Source: Pseudomonadales bacterium
Lineage (GTDB): Bacteria > Pseudomonadota > Gammaproteobacteria > Pseudomonadales > Halieaceae
Length of the DNA stretch: 64,000 nt
NCBI GenBank assembly: GCA_024234675.1
Contig: JACKNU010000001.1
Span: 682,001 to 746,000 of the forward strand
Direction: 5' to 3'
The stretch's first letter is position 1, and the number at the start of each line of letters is the position of its first letter. The notes beneath the pieces are model-generated. The model saw nothing but the letters and a program-made list of their open reading frames with translations, had not been told where the DNA came from and made no database searches. Both the position numbers and the translations under genes were made by a program. Of this stretch, positions 37,293-47,085 are shown one piece after another.

Positions 37293-40200
37293 ATGCCCGA
37301 TTCCCAGCACCAGCCCGTCGAGCGCCCGGCCATCCTGGAATTGGACGATGGCGCCAGGCTGGGAGGACAGCTGAGCGCCCTGCCGGGCAATCGCCTGCAG
37401 CTGAGCTCCACCCGTCTCATCCGCAAGGCCGCGGACGGCAAGGAGCCGGTTTTGCAAAGCGGCGCAGCCGCCACCCTCAAAATGTCACCGCTGGACCCCG
37501 GGGAGAGCAGACCGCCGCCGTGCCCGGTTGCGATAGAGGCCGTGAGCAGCGGCGCATTGTCGCTGCGCTTCCGGAATCCCGAGGAAGACAGCGCGCGCCA
37601 GTGCGCCAGGCTGCTCGCCAGGGCGCCGGCGGCCGCTCCGCGCCCCGGGCCCAGGCCCGTGGCGACGGCCACCCCGCCGCCGAAGGTCGAACCGGTACCG
37701 GGCCGCAAGCAAGCGCCGCAAGACATCCTGCAGGCGCTGCGCCGCCACAGCCTGGCGGAAATGGAAAAGCGGCTGAAGCCTTTTCTGGCCGATCTCGCCA
37801 ACTACCTGTTCGACCTCTCCACCCAGGTGAGGCACTCCAGTTCTGAGCAGAATATTTTCTATGACGCCACCGTGGCCATCCGGCGCAACGCCGAGGCCAT
37901 AACCGCGGCGGTCGTCAAGCGGCTGGACGCCCTGTACGACCAGCCCCTGCCGCAGAAGCAGGACGACTACCTGCAGCCCAAGGACGTGGAGCACAGCGAC
38001 CAGCTCAACCTGGTGGACACCGCCGAATTCGAGAGCTCGCTGGCCCTTGACCGCATGATCACGGAGGGCGAGGACGCCTACCACATCCAGCTCGAGGCGC
38101 TGGTCATACGCACGGCGGAGCTGCTGGGGGCCAACCCGAAAAAACTCCGCCTGCCGGTGCACGTGCGCCACCTGAGCAGGGCCTTCCAGCAGGTCATCAA
38201 TGCCCAGAAGTACCCCGGTCCGGTGCTGTTGAAGATTTTCGATTTCTTCACCCGGGAGTTCATGCGCGATCTCGATGGCTACTATACCCAGCTGAACCAG
38301 GGCCTGGCGGCCAGCGGTATACGGCCCGGCCTGGAACAGGAGATCGAGGCCAAGGGCAGCCTGCTGCAAAGCGACTTCGAAGCGCGCAAGCCCCGCGCCT
38401 CGCCGAAGGCAGCACCGAAGCCTGCGCGCGAGGAGCCGCCCAGGCCCGGCGAAACGGCGGCCAGCAAGGAGGCCACCCTGGCGGACATCGCCCGGAGTAT
38501 TGCCAGCCAGCAGAGCCGCGCCAGTGACCAGGGCGGGGCAGCGCGGCCGTCCAGGTATGACGATATCTACAGGTCGGTGATCGATGCCCTGAACTTCAGA
38601 CGCTCCGCCGAGCATGCCCCCGGCGCCTCGGGCCAGCCGGGATCGGCGGCGGCAGTGGGCGGCGGCTGGGATGGCAGCGCCCTGGGCGCCGGCGAGGCTG
38701 GGCAACAGCAGCTGGCGGGGTCCCGGGACATCGCCAGGGCGCTGGATAGCCTGCAGCGCAACGCCGAGGTACGGGCCGCCGTGGAACAGGGCAGCTCCCT
38801 GCGGGAGTACCTGGCCAACAACAAGGAGAGCCTGGAGCAGCTGAAAGAAACCGCCGGGCTCACTGCGGACAGCCTCAACCAGCTGGACCTGGTCGACAAC
38901 CTGTTCGGCACCATCAGGGCCCAGCTGGACGTGACCGCGGATCTGAAACCCGCCCTGGGGGACCTGCATATTCCCCTGGCGAAACTGGCCCTGATGGACC
39001 AGCGCTTCTTCCTGGACCGCAATCACCCGGCCAGGACGACCCTGGACAAACTCGCCCAACTGGCCAACTCCGCCAACTTCCCCAATAAGGCGCTGGAGAC
39101 ACGCATCGCCGGCATTATCGAGGACATCGTCGAGAACTACGCGGAAGATGCCGCGGTTTTTGAGATGGCCCTGCGGAAAATCGAGAGCCTGGCAGCGCAG
39201 CAGGAACGAGCCCTGTCCCGCAACGTGGAACGGGTGGTTCGCATCCAGGAGGGCCAGGACAAACTGCATCGGGCCCAGCACCTGGTAGACAAGGCCGTCG
39301 CCGAGCGCATCGGCACGGCCAGCACTCCCAGGGTGCTGGTGGACCTGGTCGAAAACGGCTGGCGGGACCTGCTGGTACTCACCTACGTCAGGGAGGGGCC
39401 CGACAGCGATGCCTGGAAAGAGCTTCTCAAGACACTGGACCAACTCAACCTGTGGCTCAGCCAGCATGAACAGGGCGAAGCCGGCGACGACCTGCTGATG
39501 CAGCGGGGCCTGGAAGCAGGCACCCTGATCGACATGATAGGCCAACAACTCGCCGCGGCGCTGCCCACCAATGTCTCTCACCAACCGGTGTTGGAGGAGC
39601 TGCGGGAAATCGTCGCGGGCAACAGGGAGGTAGAGCTGGTCGATCGCAGCAGCGCGGCCGAAGCGGCCCCGGAACCGGCGGAGATTCGCGCCCGCATAGA
39701 GGACCTGCCGCGGCTGCGCCGCTGGGTCAAGCGGGTGGAACAACTGGAGAAAGATACCTGGCTCACCTATCGCGACAAGAACGGCCGCAAGGTGCGTATC
39801 CAGCTGGCCTGGATCAGCGAAGAGCGCGACCGCTTCATCTTCGTCAATGAGAGAGGCCAGAAAATTGCCGACCTCAGCGCCATACAGCTGGCCCGCCAGC
39901 TCAGCAAGGGCATGCAGCCGCCCGCGCCCGCGGATCGCCTCTCGGTGGTGGACAAGAGTCTCTACGAGACCCTGGAACATGTACAGAAAACGCTCAGCTT
40001 CTCGCGCAACCACGACTCGCTCACCCGGCTGATCAACCGCGATACTTTCGTGGACCAGGTGCAGCGCGCCCTGCGCCACGCCCGGGCCCGGCACTCGCAG
40101 CACGCGGTGCTATACCTGAACGTCGATCAGTTCAAGCTGGTCAACGAGGTGTACGATCGCGTCCACGGCGACCAGGTGCTGCTCGAATTCGCCCGCCTGC

Positions 40201-41312
40201 TGGCCCAGTTGCACGGCAAGAAATCCTCTTCGGCGCGCCTGGAATCCGACAGCTTCGCTGTACTGCTGCTCGATCGTGACATCGAGCAGGCCATGCACAT
40301 AGCCGAGAAAATCCGCCGCGACATAGAGGCCAGCAGCGTCGATATCGAGGGCGAGAATATCAGCTTCACGGTTTCCATCGGGGTGGCGCCTGTGCGGGAG
40401 TACAGCCCGGATGTAAACACCATACTGGACTCAGCGCGCACCGCCATGCACCACGCCAAGGAGCAGGGCCGCAACCGGGTGGTGCCGTATGCAGAAGACC
40501 AGACGGCCGCCAGCACCTACACCCGGGAAAAACAGCGAGTCAAGAAAGACCTGGAGCAGGCGGTCGCCACGGATCGCTTTGTGCTGCAGGCCCAGCCCAT
40601 CGTGCAGACACGCATCACCGGGGAAGCCGTCGAGAGCCTGCACTACGAACTGCTGCTGGGGATCAGCAACAAGGATGGCTCGCTGGCCTCCCCCAGCAGC
40701 TTCATCGCCTCGGCGGAGCGCTACGGCTTCATGACCCTGGTTGACCGCTGGGTGGTGCGTGAGGCCTTCCGCTGGATCAGCCAACTGATGGACGCCCAGA
40801 AGGTCATACCCAGCCTGTCCATCAACCTGTCGGGCATGAGCGTGACGGACGATGAATTCATGGACTACCTGTTCGAGCAGATCTCCGAGTACGGCGTGGG
40901 CACCAGCCGGGTGTGTTTCGAGATCACTGAGACCGGCACCATTTCCAATCTGGTCAAGGCGGCCGATTTCGTGCGCGCCTTCCGCAACATCGGCTGTAAA
41001 TTTTCCATCGATGACTTCGGCACGGGCCTGGCCAGCCACAATTACCTGCGGGAATTACCGGTTGATTACGTGAAGATCGACGGCAGTTTCGTGGTGGATA
41101 TCCACAATAGCCGCAACGATTATGCCATCGCCCGCTCCATCAATGACCTGGCCCACTTCCTGGGGCAGGAGACCATCGCCGAGTCAGTGGAGAACGACCA
41201 GATCGTGGACAAACTCCGTGAAATCGGCGTGGATTACCTGCAGGGCTGGGGGGTCGGTCGGCCGAAGCTGCTGGCCGAGGTCGCCCAGAATCTGTCGACC
41301 ATAGAAAAATAG
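37293..41312 (+). CDS. DUF1631 protein with degenerate GGDEF and EAL domains
   Basis: A 1339-residue cytosolic signalling protein. Residues about 1-110 may be a PilZ-like or adaptor region, 130-830 correspond to DUF1631 (FLADLANYLFDLSTQVRHS, NLWLSQHEQGEAG and similar), a linker domain with TWLTYRDKNGRKVRIQLAWI follows, then GGDEF-like (about 905-1065) and EAL (about 1090-1335). The GGDEF site reads ARLESDSFAVLL, so it should not make c-di-GMP. The EAL domain keeps its catalytic Glu (HYELLLG, with ELL for EAL), EITET, DDFGTG, KIDGSF and a late ESVE/QGWG, so phosphodiesterase activity or c-di-GMP sensing is possible. A LuxR-type regulator follows 16 bases after. Confidence 0.85.
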   Translation: MPDSQHQPVERPAILELDDGARLGGQLSALPGNRLQLSSTRLIRKAADGKEPVLQSGAAATLKMSPLDPGESRPPPCPVAIEAVSSGALSLRFRNPEEDSARQCARLLARAPAAAPRPGPRPVATATPPPKVEPVPGRKQAPQDILQALRRHSLAEMEKRLKPFLADLANYLFDLSTQVRHSSSEQNIFYDATVAIRRNAEAITAAVVKRLDALYDQPLPQKQDDYLQPKDVEHSDQLNLVDTAEFESSLALDRMITEGEDAYHIQLEALVIRTAELLGANPKKLRLPVHVRHLSRAFQQVINAQKYPGPVLLKIFDFFTREFMRDLDGYYTQLNQGLAASGIRPGLEQEIEAKGSLLQSDFEARKPRASPKAAPKPAREEPPRPGETAASKEATLADIARSIASQQSRASDQGGAARPSRYDDIYRSVIDALNFRRSAEHAPGASGQPGSAAAVGGGWDGSALGAGEAGQQQLAGSRDIARALDSLQRNAEVRAAVEQGSSLREYLANNKESLEQLKETAGLTADSLNQLDLVDNLFGTIRAQLDVTADLKPALGDLHIPLAKLALMDQRFFLDRNHPARTTLDKLAQLANSANFPNKALETRIAGIIEDIVENYAEDAAVFEMALRKIESLAAQQERALSRNVERVVRIQEGQDKLHRAQHLVDKAVAERIGTASTPRVLVDLVENGWRDLLVLTYVREGPDSDAWKELLKTLDQLNLWLSQHEQGEAGDDLLMQRGLEAGTLIDMIGQQLAAALPTNVSHQPVLEELREIVAGNREVELVDRSSAAEAAPEPAEIRARIEDLPRLRRWVKRVEQLEKDTWLTYRDKNGRKVRIQLAWISEERDRFIFVNERGQKIADLSAIQLARQLSKGMQPPAPADRLSVVDKSLYETLEHVQKTLSFSRNHDSLTRLINRDTFVDQVQRALRHARARHSQHAVLYLNVDQFKLVNEVYDRVHGDQVLLEFARLLAQLHGKKSSSARLESDSFAVLLLDRDIEQAMHIAEKIRRDIEASSVDIEGENISFTVSIGVAPVREYSPDVNTILDSARTAMHHAKEQGRNRVVPYAEDQTAASTYTREKQRVKKDLEQAVATDRFVLQAQPIVQTRITGEAVESLHYELLLGISNKDGSLASPSSFIASAERYGFMTLVDRWVVREAFRWISQLMDAQKVIPSLSINLSGMSVTDDEFMDYLFEQISEYGVGTSRVCFEITETGTISNLVKAADFVRAFRNIGCKFSIDDFGTGLASHNYLRELPVDYVKIDGSFVVDIHNSRNDYAIARSINDLAHFLGQETIAESVENDQIVDKLREIGVDYLQGWGVGRPKLLAEVAQNLSTIEK

Positions 41313-41328
41313 GCGCGGCCTTGCCGCC

Positions 41329-42501
41329 GTGGACCAGGCCTTGTTCGACAATCACTATGACCGACTGGTACGCCTGGTTTACCAGGGTGTGCTGGAACAG
41401 CCGCCCTGGCACAGCGCCCTGCCCGCCCTGCGCGAGGCCCTGGACGCACAGGTGGTATCACTGGTGCTGCGCCCTCCCTCCGCGGATGATCGCGGCGTCA
41501 TTCTCAACTGCGTGCGCCCTGACCCGCAGGGGGCGCCCCGGGCCGCCCCCCTCGCCGATCCCGCGGACTGGGAGGTAACGGCCTACCGCGAGCAGTTTTT
41601 CTCACTCGACCCCTTCGTCAACCTGCCCCTGGACCAGGTGATCGCCCTCGACGACATCCTGTCGGACGCTGAGCTCACCGCCTCGGACTATTACCTGCAC
41701 TACCTGCAACCCATCGGCCTGTTCCGCATCCTGGGGCTGGATACCGGCGAGCCGGAGGGACTGCTGGTGCGGCTGCGCTGCTCCCGGCGCCGGGAGGAAC
41801 ACGCCTTCGACGGCGGCGACCGGGCGCTGCTGCAGGCGCTCGCGCCACACCTGCGCCAGGCTGCGCTGATCTACGACCGGCTGAGCCGGATGGCCTCCGA
41901 ACGGGACATCTACAGTGGCGCCGTGGACCAGTTATCGGTGGCGACCATCATCCTCGACGACAAAGGCCGCGTGCTGAACACCAACGCCCTGGCCTCGGCC
42001 CTGCTCAAGGATGCCGGTGGCCTGAGCCTGCGAGGCGGCCAGCTGCAACTGGCTAGCCGGGACGCCAACCAGGCGCTGCAGGAGGCCCTGGCGAGCGTGC
42101 TCAAGGCCCAGCAAACAGGCCAGGCGTCCGTGGTCCGGGCGCTGCGCGTCACCCGCCTGCAGGGGCGCCCCCCCCTGGGCCTGGTCATCAAACCAGTGCC
42201 GGGTCCAGCGGGCGTGGAGGGCCAGGTAGGACCCCGCGCAGCTGTTTTCATCAGCGACCCCCTGCAGCGCGATTCCGCCTCCCAGCAGATACTCGGGGAA
42301 CTGTTCGCCCTGTCGCCGGCGGAAGCCAATGTGGCCATCTTGCTGGCCCGCGGCCTCAGCCTCAGCGAAGTGTCGGAGGCGCAGAATATCTCTCCCCATA
42401 CCGCCAGGGCGCAGCTGAAGTCCATTTTCGCCAAGACCGGCGTATCGCGCCAGGCGGAGCTGGTGCGCATGGTCATCAAGAGCGTGGCGTCACTGGGATA
42501 A
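41329..42501 (+). CDS. LuxR-type helix-turn-helix transcriptional regulator
   Basis: 390-residue regulator with a C-terminal LuxR/GerE HTH (LSPAEANVAILLARGLSLSE, then VSEAQNISPHTARAQLKSIF and AKTGVSRQAELV, about residues 325-375). The N-terminal 180 residues may be a sensor (HSALPALREALDAQVVSLVL, REQFFSLDPFVNL), followed by a PAS-like part (ATIILDDKGRVLNTNALA) near residue 205. GTG at 41329 is the start. No response-regulator phospho-acceptor domain or autoinducer synthase is present. Location right after the EAL protein suggests co-transcription. Confidence 0.85.
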   Translation: MDQALFDNHYDRLVRLVYQGVLEQPPWHSALPALREALDAQVVSLVLRPPSADDRGVILNCVRPDPQGAPRAAPLADPADWEVTAYREQFFSLDPFVNLPLDQVIALDDILSDAELTASDYYLHYLQPIGLFRILGLDTGEPEGLLVRLRCSRRREEHAFDGGDRALLQALAPHLRQAALIYDRLSRMASERDIYSGAVDQLSVATIILDDKGRVLNTNALASALLKDAGGLSLRGGQLQLASRDANQALQEALASVLKAQQTGQASVVRALRVTRLQGRPPLGLVIKPVPGPAGVEGQVGPRAAVFISDPLQRDSASQQILGELFALSPAEANVAILLARGLSLSEVSEAQNISPHTARAQLKSIFAKTGVSRQAELVRMVIKSVASLG

Positions 42502-42504
42502 AAC

Positions 42505-42525
42505 CCCGCAGCCCGGGGCTGCGGG
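42505..42525 (+). terminator. GC-rich hairpin after the LuxR-type gene
   Basis: CCCGCAGC (42505-42512) pairs with GCTGCGGG (42518-42525). It is directly after the stop codon and just before the FNR box of hemN. There is no T-run, so it may be a weak or Rho-assisted end. Confidence 0.4.
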
Positions 42526-42534
42526 AGCTACCCG

Positions 42535-42548
42535 TTGACCTATGTCAA
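42535..42548. promoter_or_regulatory. FNR/Anr box upstream of hemN
   Basis: TTGACCTATGTCAA is a perfect inverted repeat matching TTGAT-N4-ATCAA with C/G at position five. Its centre is 66 bases before the chosen hemN start; a weak -10 (TACGGT, 42571-42576) lies at class II spacing. Confidence 0.7.
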
Positions 42549-42607
42549 CGCTCCCGGGGCCAGGTCTTGCTACGGTGTGCGCTGTGATAGCAAAGCCTGT
42601 AGCAACT

Positions 42608-44041
42608 ATGACGAGTATACTGCCGGATCCCGCCGCCTCGGGCATACCTGCCGAACACCTGGCGGACATGGAGCTGGCCGCCAGGTATGCCTGCGACGGC
42701 CCGCGTTATACCTCCTACCCGACCGCGCCCCAGTTCCGCCAGGATTTCCCGGTAGAACAATACCTCGCCTGGCAGAACAGGGATGGGGACCACAAGCGCG
42801 CACCGCTGTCCCTGTACCTGCACCTGCCCTTCTGCCGGGACATCTGCTACTACTGCGCCTGCAACAAGATTGTCACCAGGGAAAAAGGCGTGGCGCGGCA
42901 GTACCTCAATCGCCTGCAGCGCGAAATCGAGCAACAGGCCCAACTGGTGGGCAAGCAGCGCCCTGTCACCCAGATGCACTGGGGTGGCGGCACGCCCACC
43001 TACCTGGACAACGCGGAAATCACCGAGCTGATGCACATGCTGGCGACCAATTTCCGCCTGCTGGACAAGGAGTACCGGGAGTATTCCATCGAGATCGATC
43101 CCCGCACCATCGCACCGGCAACCATCGCCCTGCTCAAGGGGGTGGGATTCAACCGCATCAGCCTGGGCATACAGGATTTCGACCCCCTGGTGCAGCAGGC
43201 GGTAAACCGCGTCCAGCCCTACGAGCAGGTGGCGGAGCTGGTGGACTGCATCCGCTCCCATCACTTCCGCTCCCTGAGTTTCGATCTTATCTACGGGCTG
43301 CCTCGCCAGGACCGCTACACCATGCGCCAGACCCTGCGCCAGGTGAATACCCTGCGACCGGATCGCATCGCCTGCTACAACTATGCGCACCTGCCGCAGC
43401 GCTTCAGCAGCCAGCGCGCCATCGACCGCATGACCCTGCCCAGCCCGGAAGAGAAACTGCTGTTGCAGCAGATGATCAGCCATACGCTGCAGGACGCCGG
43501 CTACCTGCACATCGGCATGGATCACTACGTGCTGCCGGAGGATGAGCTGGCGCTGGCGCTGGACGAGGGCCGGCTGCAGCGCAACTTCCAGGGCTATTCG
43601 CTGCATATGGCCGATGACCTGCTGGGACTGGGGGTATCCGCAATCAGCCAGATCGGCGATTTCTACCTGCAAAACGAGCGCGACCTGGCCAGTTACTATC
43701 AACTGGTGGATGCCGGAGGCCTGACGTTTACCCGCGGCTGCAAGGTCAACCAGGACGACAAGTTGCGCCGCCACATTATCATGAGCCTCATCTCCGAGCT
43801 GAAGCTGGACATCCCGGAGTGCAACCGCCAGTTCGGCATAGACTTCCTGCGCGACTTCACGGCCGAACTCGCCACCCTGCAACCCATGGCCCGGGACGGG
43901 TTGTTGCAAATCGGTGACCGGGAGATCCTGGTGACCCACCGCGGCAGGCCCTTCCTGCGCAATATCTGTATGCCCTTCGACGCCTACCTGAACGCCCACC
44001 AGGGCGACCAGCCGCCGCCGAGGTTCTCCGCTACCATCTAG
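42608..44041 (+). CDS. hemN: Oxygen-independent coproporphyrinogen III oxidase
   Basis: Radical-SAM enzyme of heme synthesis used at low oxygen. The cluster motif FCRDICYYCACNKI (C-x3-C-x2-C-x-C) is near residue 75, MHWGGGTPTYL follows, and the late HIGMDHYV and RNFQGYS segments are typical of HemN. I place the start at ATG 42608 (MTSILPDPAASG), 477 residues; an upstream frame start at 42542 would fall inside the FNR box. It is followed by the fnr/anr gene, the regulator expected to control it. Confidence 0.94.
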   Translation: MTSILPDPAASGIPAEHLADMELAARYACDGPRYTSYPTAPQFRQDFPVEQYLAWQNRDGDHKRAPLSLYLHLPFCRDICYYCACNKIVTREKGVARQYLNRLQREIEQQAQLVGKQRPVTQMHWGGGTPTYLDNAEITELMHMLATNFRLLDKEYREYSIEIDPRTIAPATIALLKGVGFNRISLGIQDFDPLVQQAVNRVQPYEQVAELVDCIRSHHFRSLSFDLIYGLPRQDRYTMRQTLRQVNTLRPDRIACYNYAHLPQRFSSQRAIDRMTLPSPEEKLLLQQMISHTLQDAGYLHIGMDHYVLPEDELALALDEGRLQRNFQGYSLHMADDLLGLGVSAISQIGDFYLQNERDLASYYQLVDAGGLTFTRGCKVNQDDKLRRHIIMSLISELKLDIPECNRQFGIDFLRDFTAELATLQPMARDGLLQIGDREILVTHRGRPFLRNICMPFDAYLNAHQGDQPPPRFSATI

Positions 44042-44074
44042 AAAATCGAGCTACAGACAAGCGGCCAATTCGTC

Positions 44075-44080
44075 TATACT
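44075..44080 (+). promoter_or_regulatory. -10 element of the fnr/anr gene
   Basis: TATACT, 30 bases before the start codon, followed by a strong ribosome-binding site (AGGTAGGGAG, about 44095-44104). A convincing -35 is not visible. Confidence 0.4.
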
Positions 44081-44109
44081 GCCTCCCACGGACAGGTAGG
44101 GAGTTCGGC

Positions 44110-44868
44110 ATGACGATCAGATTGGCGGATGCGGGGGATGGTGTGGAACTCAAGCGCTGTATCCACGACTACCAGGTGAACTGCGGCAACTGCAGGCTGA
44201 ACAGCATCTGCCTGCCACTGGCCCTGGAATCCGACGATATCCAGCAGCTGGACGACATCATCCAGCGCAGCAAACCCCTGCAGAAAAGCCAGCACCTGTA
44301 CCGCGAGGGAGACGACTTCCAGTCCGTATTCGCCGTTCGCTCCGGCGCCCTCAAGGCTTACAAGACCACCGATGACGGCCGCGAGCAGGTCACCGGGTTT
44401 TACTTCCCCGGCGAAATCCTGGGCATGGACGGTATCAGCAACAACGCCCACGCCTCCTCCGCCAAAGCCCTGGAAACCGCCGCGGTCTGCGAGATTCCCT
44501 TCACCTCACTTGAACGCCTCAGCGCGATGATGCCCAACCTGCAGCGGCATTTTTTCCAGTTGATGAGCCGGGAGATCACCGAGGACCAGCAACTGATCAC
44601 CCTGCTGAGCAAGAATTCGGCAGACGAACGTGTGGCGTCCCTGATGCTCAGTATCTCCACGCGCAATTCCAAGCGCAAACTGAGCGCAACCCAATTTCGC
44701 CTGCCCATGTCCAGGGTGGACATCGGCAACTACCTGGGGCTTACGGTGGAAACCGTCAGCCGGGTATTCAGCCGTATGCAGAAAATGGAAATCCTGCTGG
44801 TGGACAACAAGGAAATCCAGATTCTGGACGTGGACGGGCTGAAAAAAATGGCCAACCTGGGCGTCTGA
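44110..44868 (+). CDS. fnr: FNR/Anr-type oxygen-sensing transcriptional regulator
   Basis: Crp-family regulator with an oxygen-labile [4Fe-4S] cluster, active when oxygen is low. The cluster cysteines are Cys25, Cys28, Cys34 (NCGNCRLNSIC) and Cys127 (AAVCEIPF). The cyclic-nucleotide-like beta-roll is followed by the HTH with recognition helix VETVSRVFSRMQ, whose E-SR pattern recognises TTGAT half-sites. 252 residues. It sits between hemN and the cco operon, both preceded by matching boxes. Confidence 0.96.
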   Translation: MTIRLADAGDGVELKRCIHDYQVNCGNCRLNSICLPLALESDDIQQLDDIIQRSKPLQKSQHLYREGDDFQSVFAVRSGALKAYKTTDDGREQVTGFYFPGEILGMDGISNNAHASSAKALETAAVCEIPFTSLERLSAMMPNLQRHFFQLMSREITEDQQLITLLSKNSADERVASLMLSISTRNSKRKLSATQFRLPMSRVDIGNYLGLTVETVSRVFSRMQKMEILLVDNKEIQILDVDGLKKMANLGV

Positions 44869-44890
44869 CAGTCACCGGCCTGTCAGAGCC

Positions 44891-44931
44891 TTGACTCAAA
44901 TCAAGGTGCCTTGGGGCGTTTCATCTATTAT
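44891..44931 (+). promoter_or_regulatory. FNR/Anr-dependent promoter of the Yip1-cco operon
   Basis: The box TTGACTCAAATCAA (44891-44904) is followed by TATTAT (44926-44931). The box centre is about 41 bases upstream of the expected transcription start, the class II activator geometry. Confidence 0.75.
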
Positions 44932-44976
44932 GCGCTTTGCTACTAAACCGCTTCGTTTCGGGGAGAAAATAATCTA

Positions 44977-45579
44977 ATGATTCAACATGCCTTTGGCTTA
45001 CTGGTCAGGCCCAGCGCGCAGTGGCGTACCGTTGCGGACCTGCCCGAGAGTTCCTTCAGGACCCTGCTGCTGTTTCCCTGTTTCTTCGCCATCCTGCCCG
45101 CAGTCGCCTGGTACTACGGCACCAGCCGGGTGGGCTGGACTGTGGGTGACAGTGGCGAGGCTATCAAGCTTACCGTGGAAAGTGCCCGCCAGATCAGTGT
45201 CCTGTTCTACCTGGTGATGGTCGCCTCGGTGGCGGTGATTGGCTATTTTATCCACTGGATGTCCGAAACCTACGGCGCCGCCTCCACCCTCACCAAGGGC
45301 ATTGTCATCGTCGGCCTGACCTCTACGCCCCTGTTTATCGCCGGGCTGGTGGGATTCTACCCGCTGCTGTGGATTGACCTGCTGATAGGCGTGGTCGCCG
45401 TCTGCTGGTCCGTCTACCTGTTGTACCTGGGCATTCCCATCGTCATGGATATCCCCGAGGAGCGCGGCTTCCTGTTTTCCAGTGCGGTTGTCGGGGTGGC
45501 CCTGGTCATCCTGATCTGCATTATGGTGGGTTCGGTTATCCTCTGGGAGTACGGCGCCGCGCCGGCCTTCACGGACTGA
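44977..45579 (+). CDS. Yip1 family membrane protein
   Basis: 200-residue integral membrane protein with five hydrophobic segments (for example LLLFPCFFAILPAVAWYYG, ISVLFYLVMVASVAVIGYF, VVGVALVILICIMVGSVIL). The N-terminal LLVRPSAQWRTVADLPE is typical of bacterial Yip1-domain proteins (DUF1282-like). Its function is unknown. It lies between the FNR/Anr promoter and ccoN (50-base gap), so it should be expressed together with the cbb3 oxidase, which suggests a role in its assembly or in low-oxygen physiology (inference). Confidence 0.8.
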   Translation: MIQHAFGLLVRPSAQWRTVADLPESSFRTLLLFPCFFAILPAVAWYYGTSRVGWTVGDSGEAIKLTVESARQISVLFYLVMVASVAVIGYFIHWMSETYGAASTLTKGIVIVGLTSTPLFIAGLVGFYPLLWIDLLIGVVAVCWSVYLLYLGIPIVMDIPEERGFLFSSAVVGVALVILICIMVGSVILWEYGAAPAFTD

Positions 45580-45629
45580 TCGACACACCGATACCCGTTT
45601 GTTTGATGTAATAGAAATGGAACTGAACC

Positions 45630-47075
45630 ATGAGCGAGCTTAACTCTGCACTGGAACACCCCACCTACAATTACAAGGTGGTGCGCCAGTTTGCCGTAAT
45701 GACAGTGGTCTGGGGCATCGTGGGTATGCTGGTCGGGGTACTGATCGCCGCCCAGCTGGCCTGGCCCGCCCTGAACTTCGACCTGCCCTGGTTGCACTTC
45801 GGCCGCCTGCGGCCGTTGCACACCAACGCGGTGATTTTCGCCTTCGGCGGATCGGCCCTGTTCGCCACCTCCTACTATGTGGTGCAGCGCACCTGCCAGG
45901 TACGGCTGATCTCGGACAAGCTCGCGGCGATCACCTTCTGGGGTTGGCAGCTGGTTATTGTATCGGCCGCCATCACCCTGCCCCTGGGCCTGACCACCAG
46001 CAAGGAATACGCCGAGCTGGAATGGCCTATTGACCTGTTGATTACGGTGGTCTGGGTGCTGTACGCCATCGTCTTCTTCGGCACCATCGCCAGGCGCAAG
46101 GCGGACCACATCTACGTGGCGAACTGGTTCTTTGGCGCCTTCATCATCGCGGTGGCGGTGCTGCATATCATCAACAGCCTGGAAATGCCCATCGCCTTGA
46201 ACTCCTTCAAGTCCTACTCCATCTACGCCGGCACCGTCGATGCCATGGTGCAGTGGTGGTACGGGCATAACGCCGTGGGCTTCTTCCTGACCGCCGGCTT
46301 CCTGGGCATGATGTATTACTTCGTACCCAAGCAGGCCGAGCGTCCGGTGTACTCCTATCGCCTGAGTATCGTCCATTTCTGGGCGCTGGTGGCCGTCTAC
46401 ATCTGGGCCGGCCCCCACCACCTGCACTACACCGCCCTCCCCGACTGGGCCCAGAGCCTGGGCATGGTGATGTCGCTGATCCTGCTGGCACCCTCCTGGG
46501 GCGGTATGATCAACGGCATGATGACCCTGTCGGGCGCCTGGCACAAACTGCGCACCGATCCCATCCTGCGCTTCCTGGTGGTGAGCCTGTCCTTCTACGG
46601 TATGTCCACTTTCGAAGGCCCGATGATGTCCATCAAGACGGTGAACTCCCTGTCCCACTACACCGACTGGACCATAGGGCACGTGCACTCCGGCGCCCTG
46701 GGCTGGGTGGCGATGATCTCCATCGGCTCCATGTACCACCTGATACCGATCCTGTTCGGTCGCGAGCGTATGTACAGCATCAGCCTGATCAACGCCCACT
46801 TCTGGATGTCCACCATCGGCACGGTGTTGTACATCGCCTCCATGTGGGTGAACGGCATCCTGCAGGGCCTGATGTGGCGCGCCTACAACCAGGACGGCAC
46901 CCTCACCTACAGCTTTGTCGAATCAGTAGCCGCGAGCTATCCCGGCTATGTCGTGCGGGTCATCGGCGGCGCCATCTTCTTCAGCGGCATGTTGTTAATG
47001 GCCTACAACCTGTACATGACCAGCCGTAAAGACATCGAACCGCAGGCGATCCCGGCTGCTGCAAGCGCGGCATAA
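45630..47075 (+). CDS. ccoN: cbb3-type cytochrome c oxidase subunit I
   Basis: Catalytic heme-copper subunit of the high-affinity terminal oxidase. 481 residues with about twelve membrane spans. Heme and copper-B histidines can be seen in [14 protein letters not shown] (about residue 60), [18 protein letters not shown] (about 208), [14 protein letters not shown] (about 257) and [14 protein letters not shown] (about 350). It heads ccoNOQP, and ccoO starts 10 bases downstream. Confidence 0.97.
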   Translation: MSELNSALEHPTYNYKVVRQFAVMTVVWGIVGMLVGVLIAAQLAWPALNFDLPWLHFGRLRPLHTNAVIFAFGGSALFATSYYVVQRTCQVRLISDKLAAITFWGWQLVIVSAAITLPLGLTTSKEYAELEWPIDLLITVVWVLYAIVFFGTIARRKADHIYVANWFFGAFIIAVAVLHIINSLEMPIALNSFKSYSIYAGTVDAMVQWWYGHNAVGFFLTAGFLGMMYYFVPKQAERPVYSYRLSIVHFWALVAVYIWAGPHHLHYTALPDWAQSLGMVMSLILLAPSWGGMINGMMTLSGAWHKLRTDPILRFLVVSLSFYGMSTFEGPMMSIKTVNSLSHYTDWTIGHVHSGALGWVAMISIGSMYHLIPILFGRERMYSISLINAHFWMSTIGTVLYIASMWVNGILQGLMWRAYNQDGTLTYSFVESVAASYPGYVVRVIGGAIFFSGMLLMAYNLYMTSRKDIEPQAIPAAASAA

Positions 47076-47085
47076 GGAGCTGACA

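Noticed and set aside
37485..40103. 872-codon minus-strand frame opposite the DUF1631/EAL gene
   Set aside because: Shadow frame; no motif, and the plus-strand protein is continuous with GGDEF and EAL domains.
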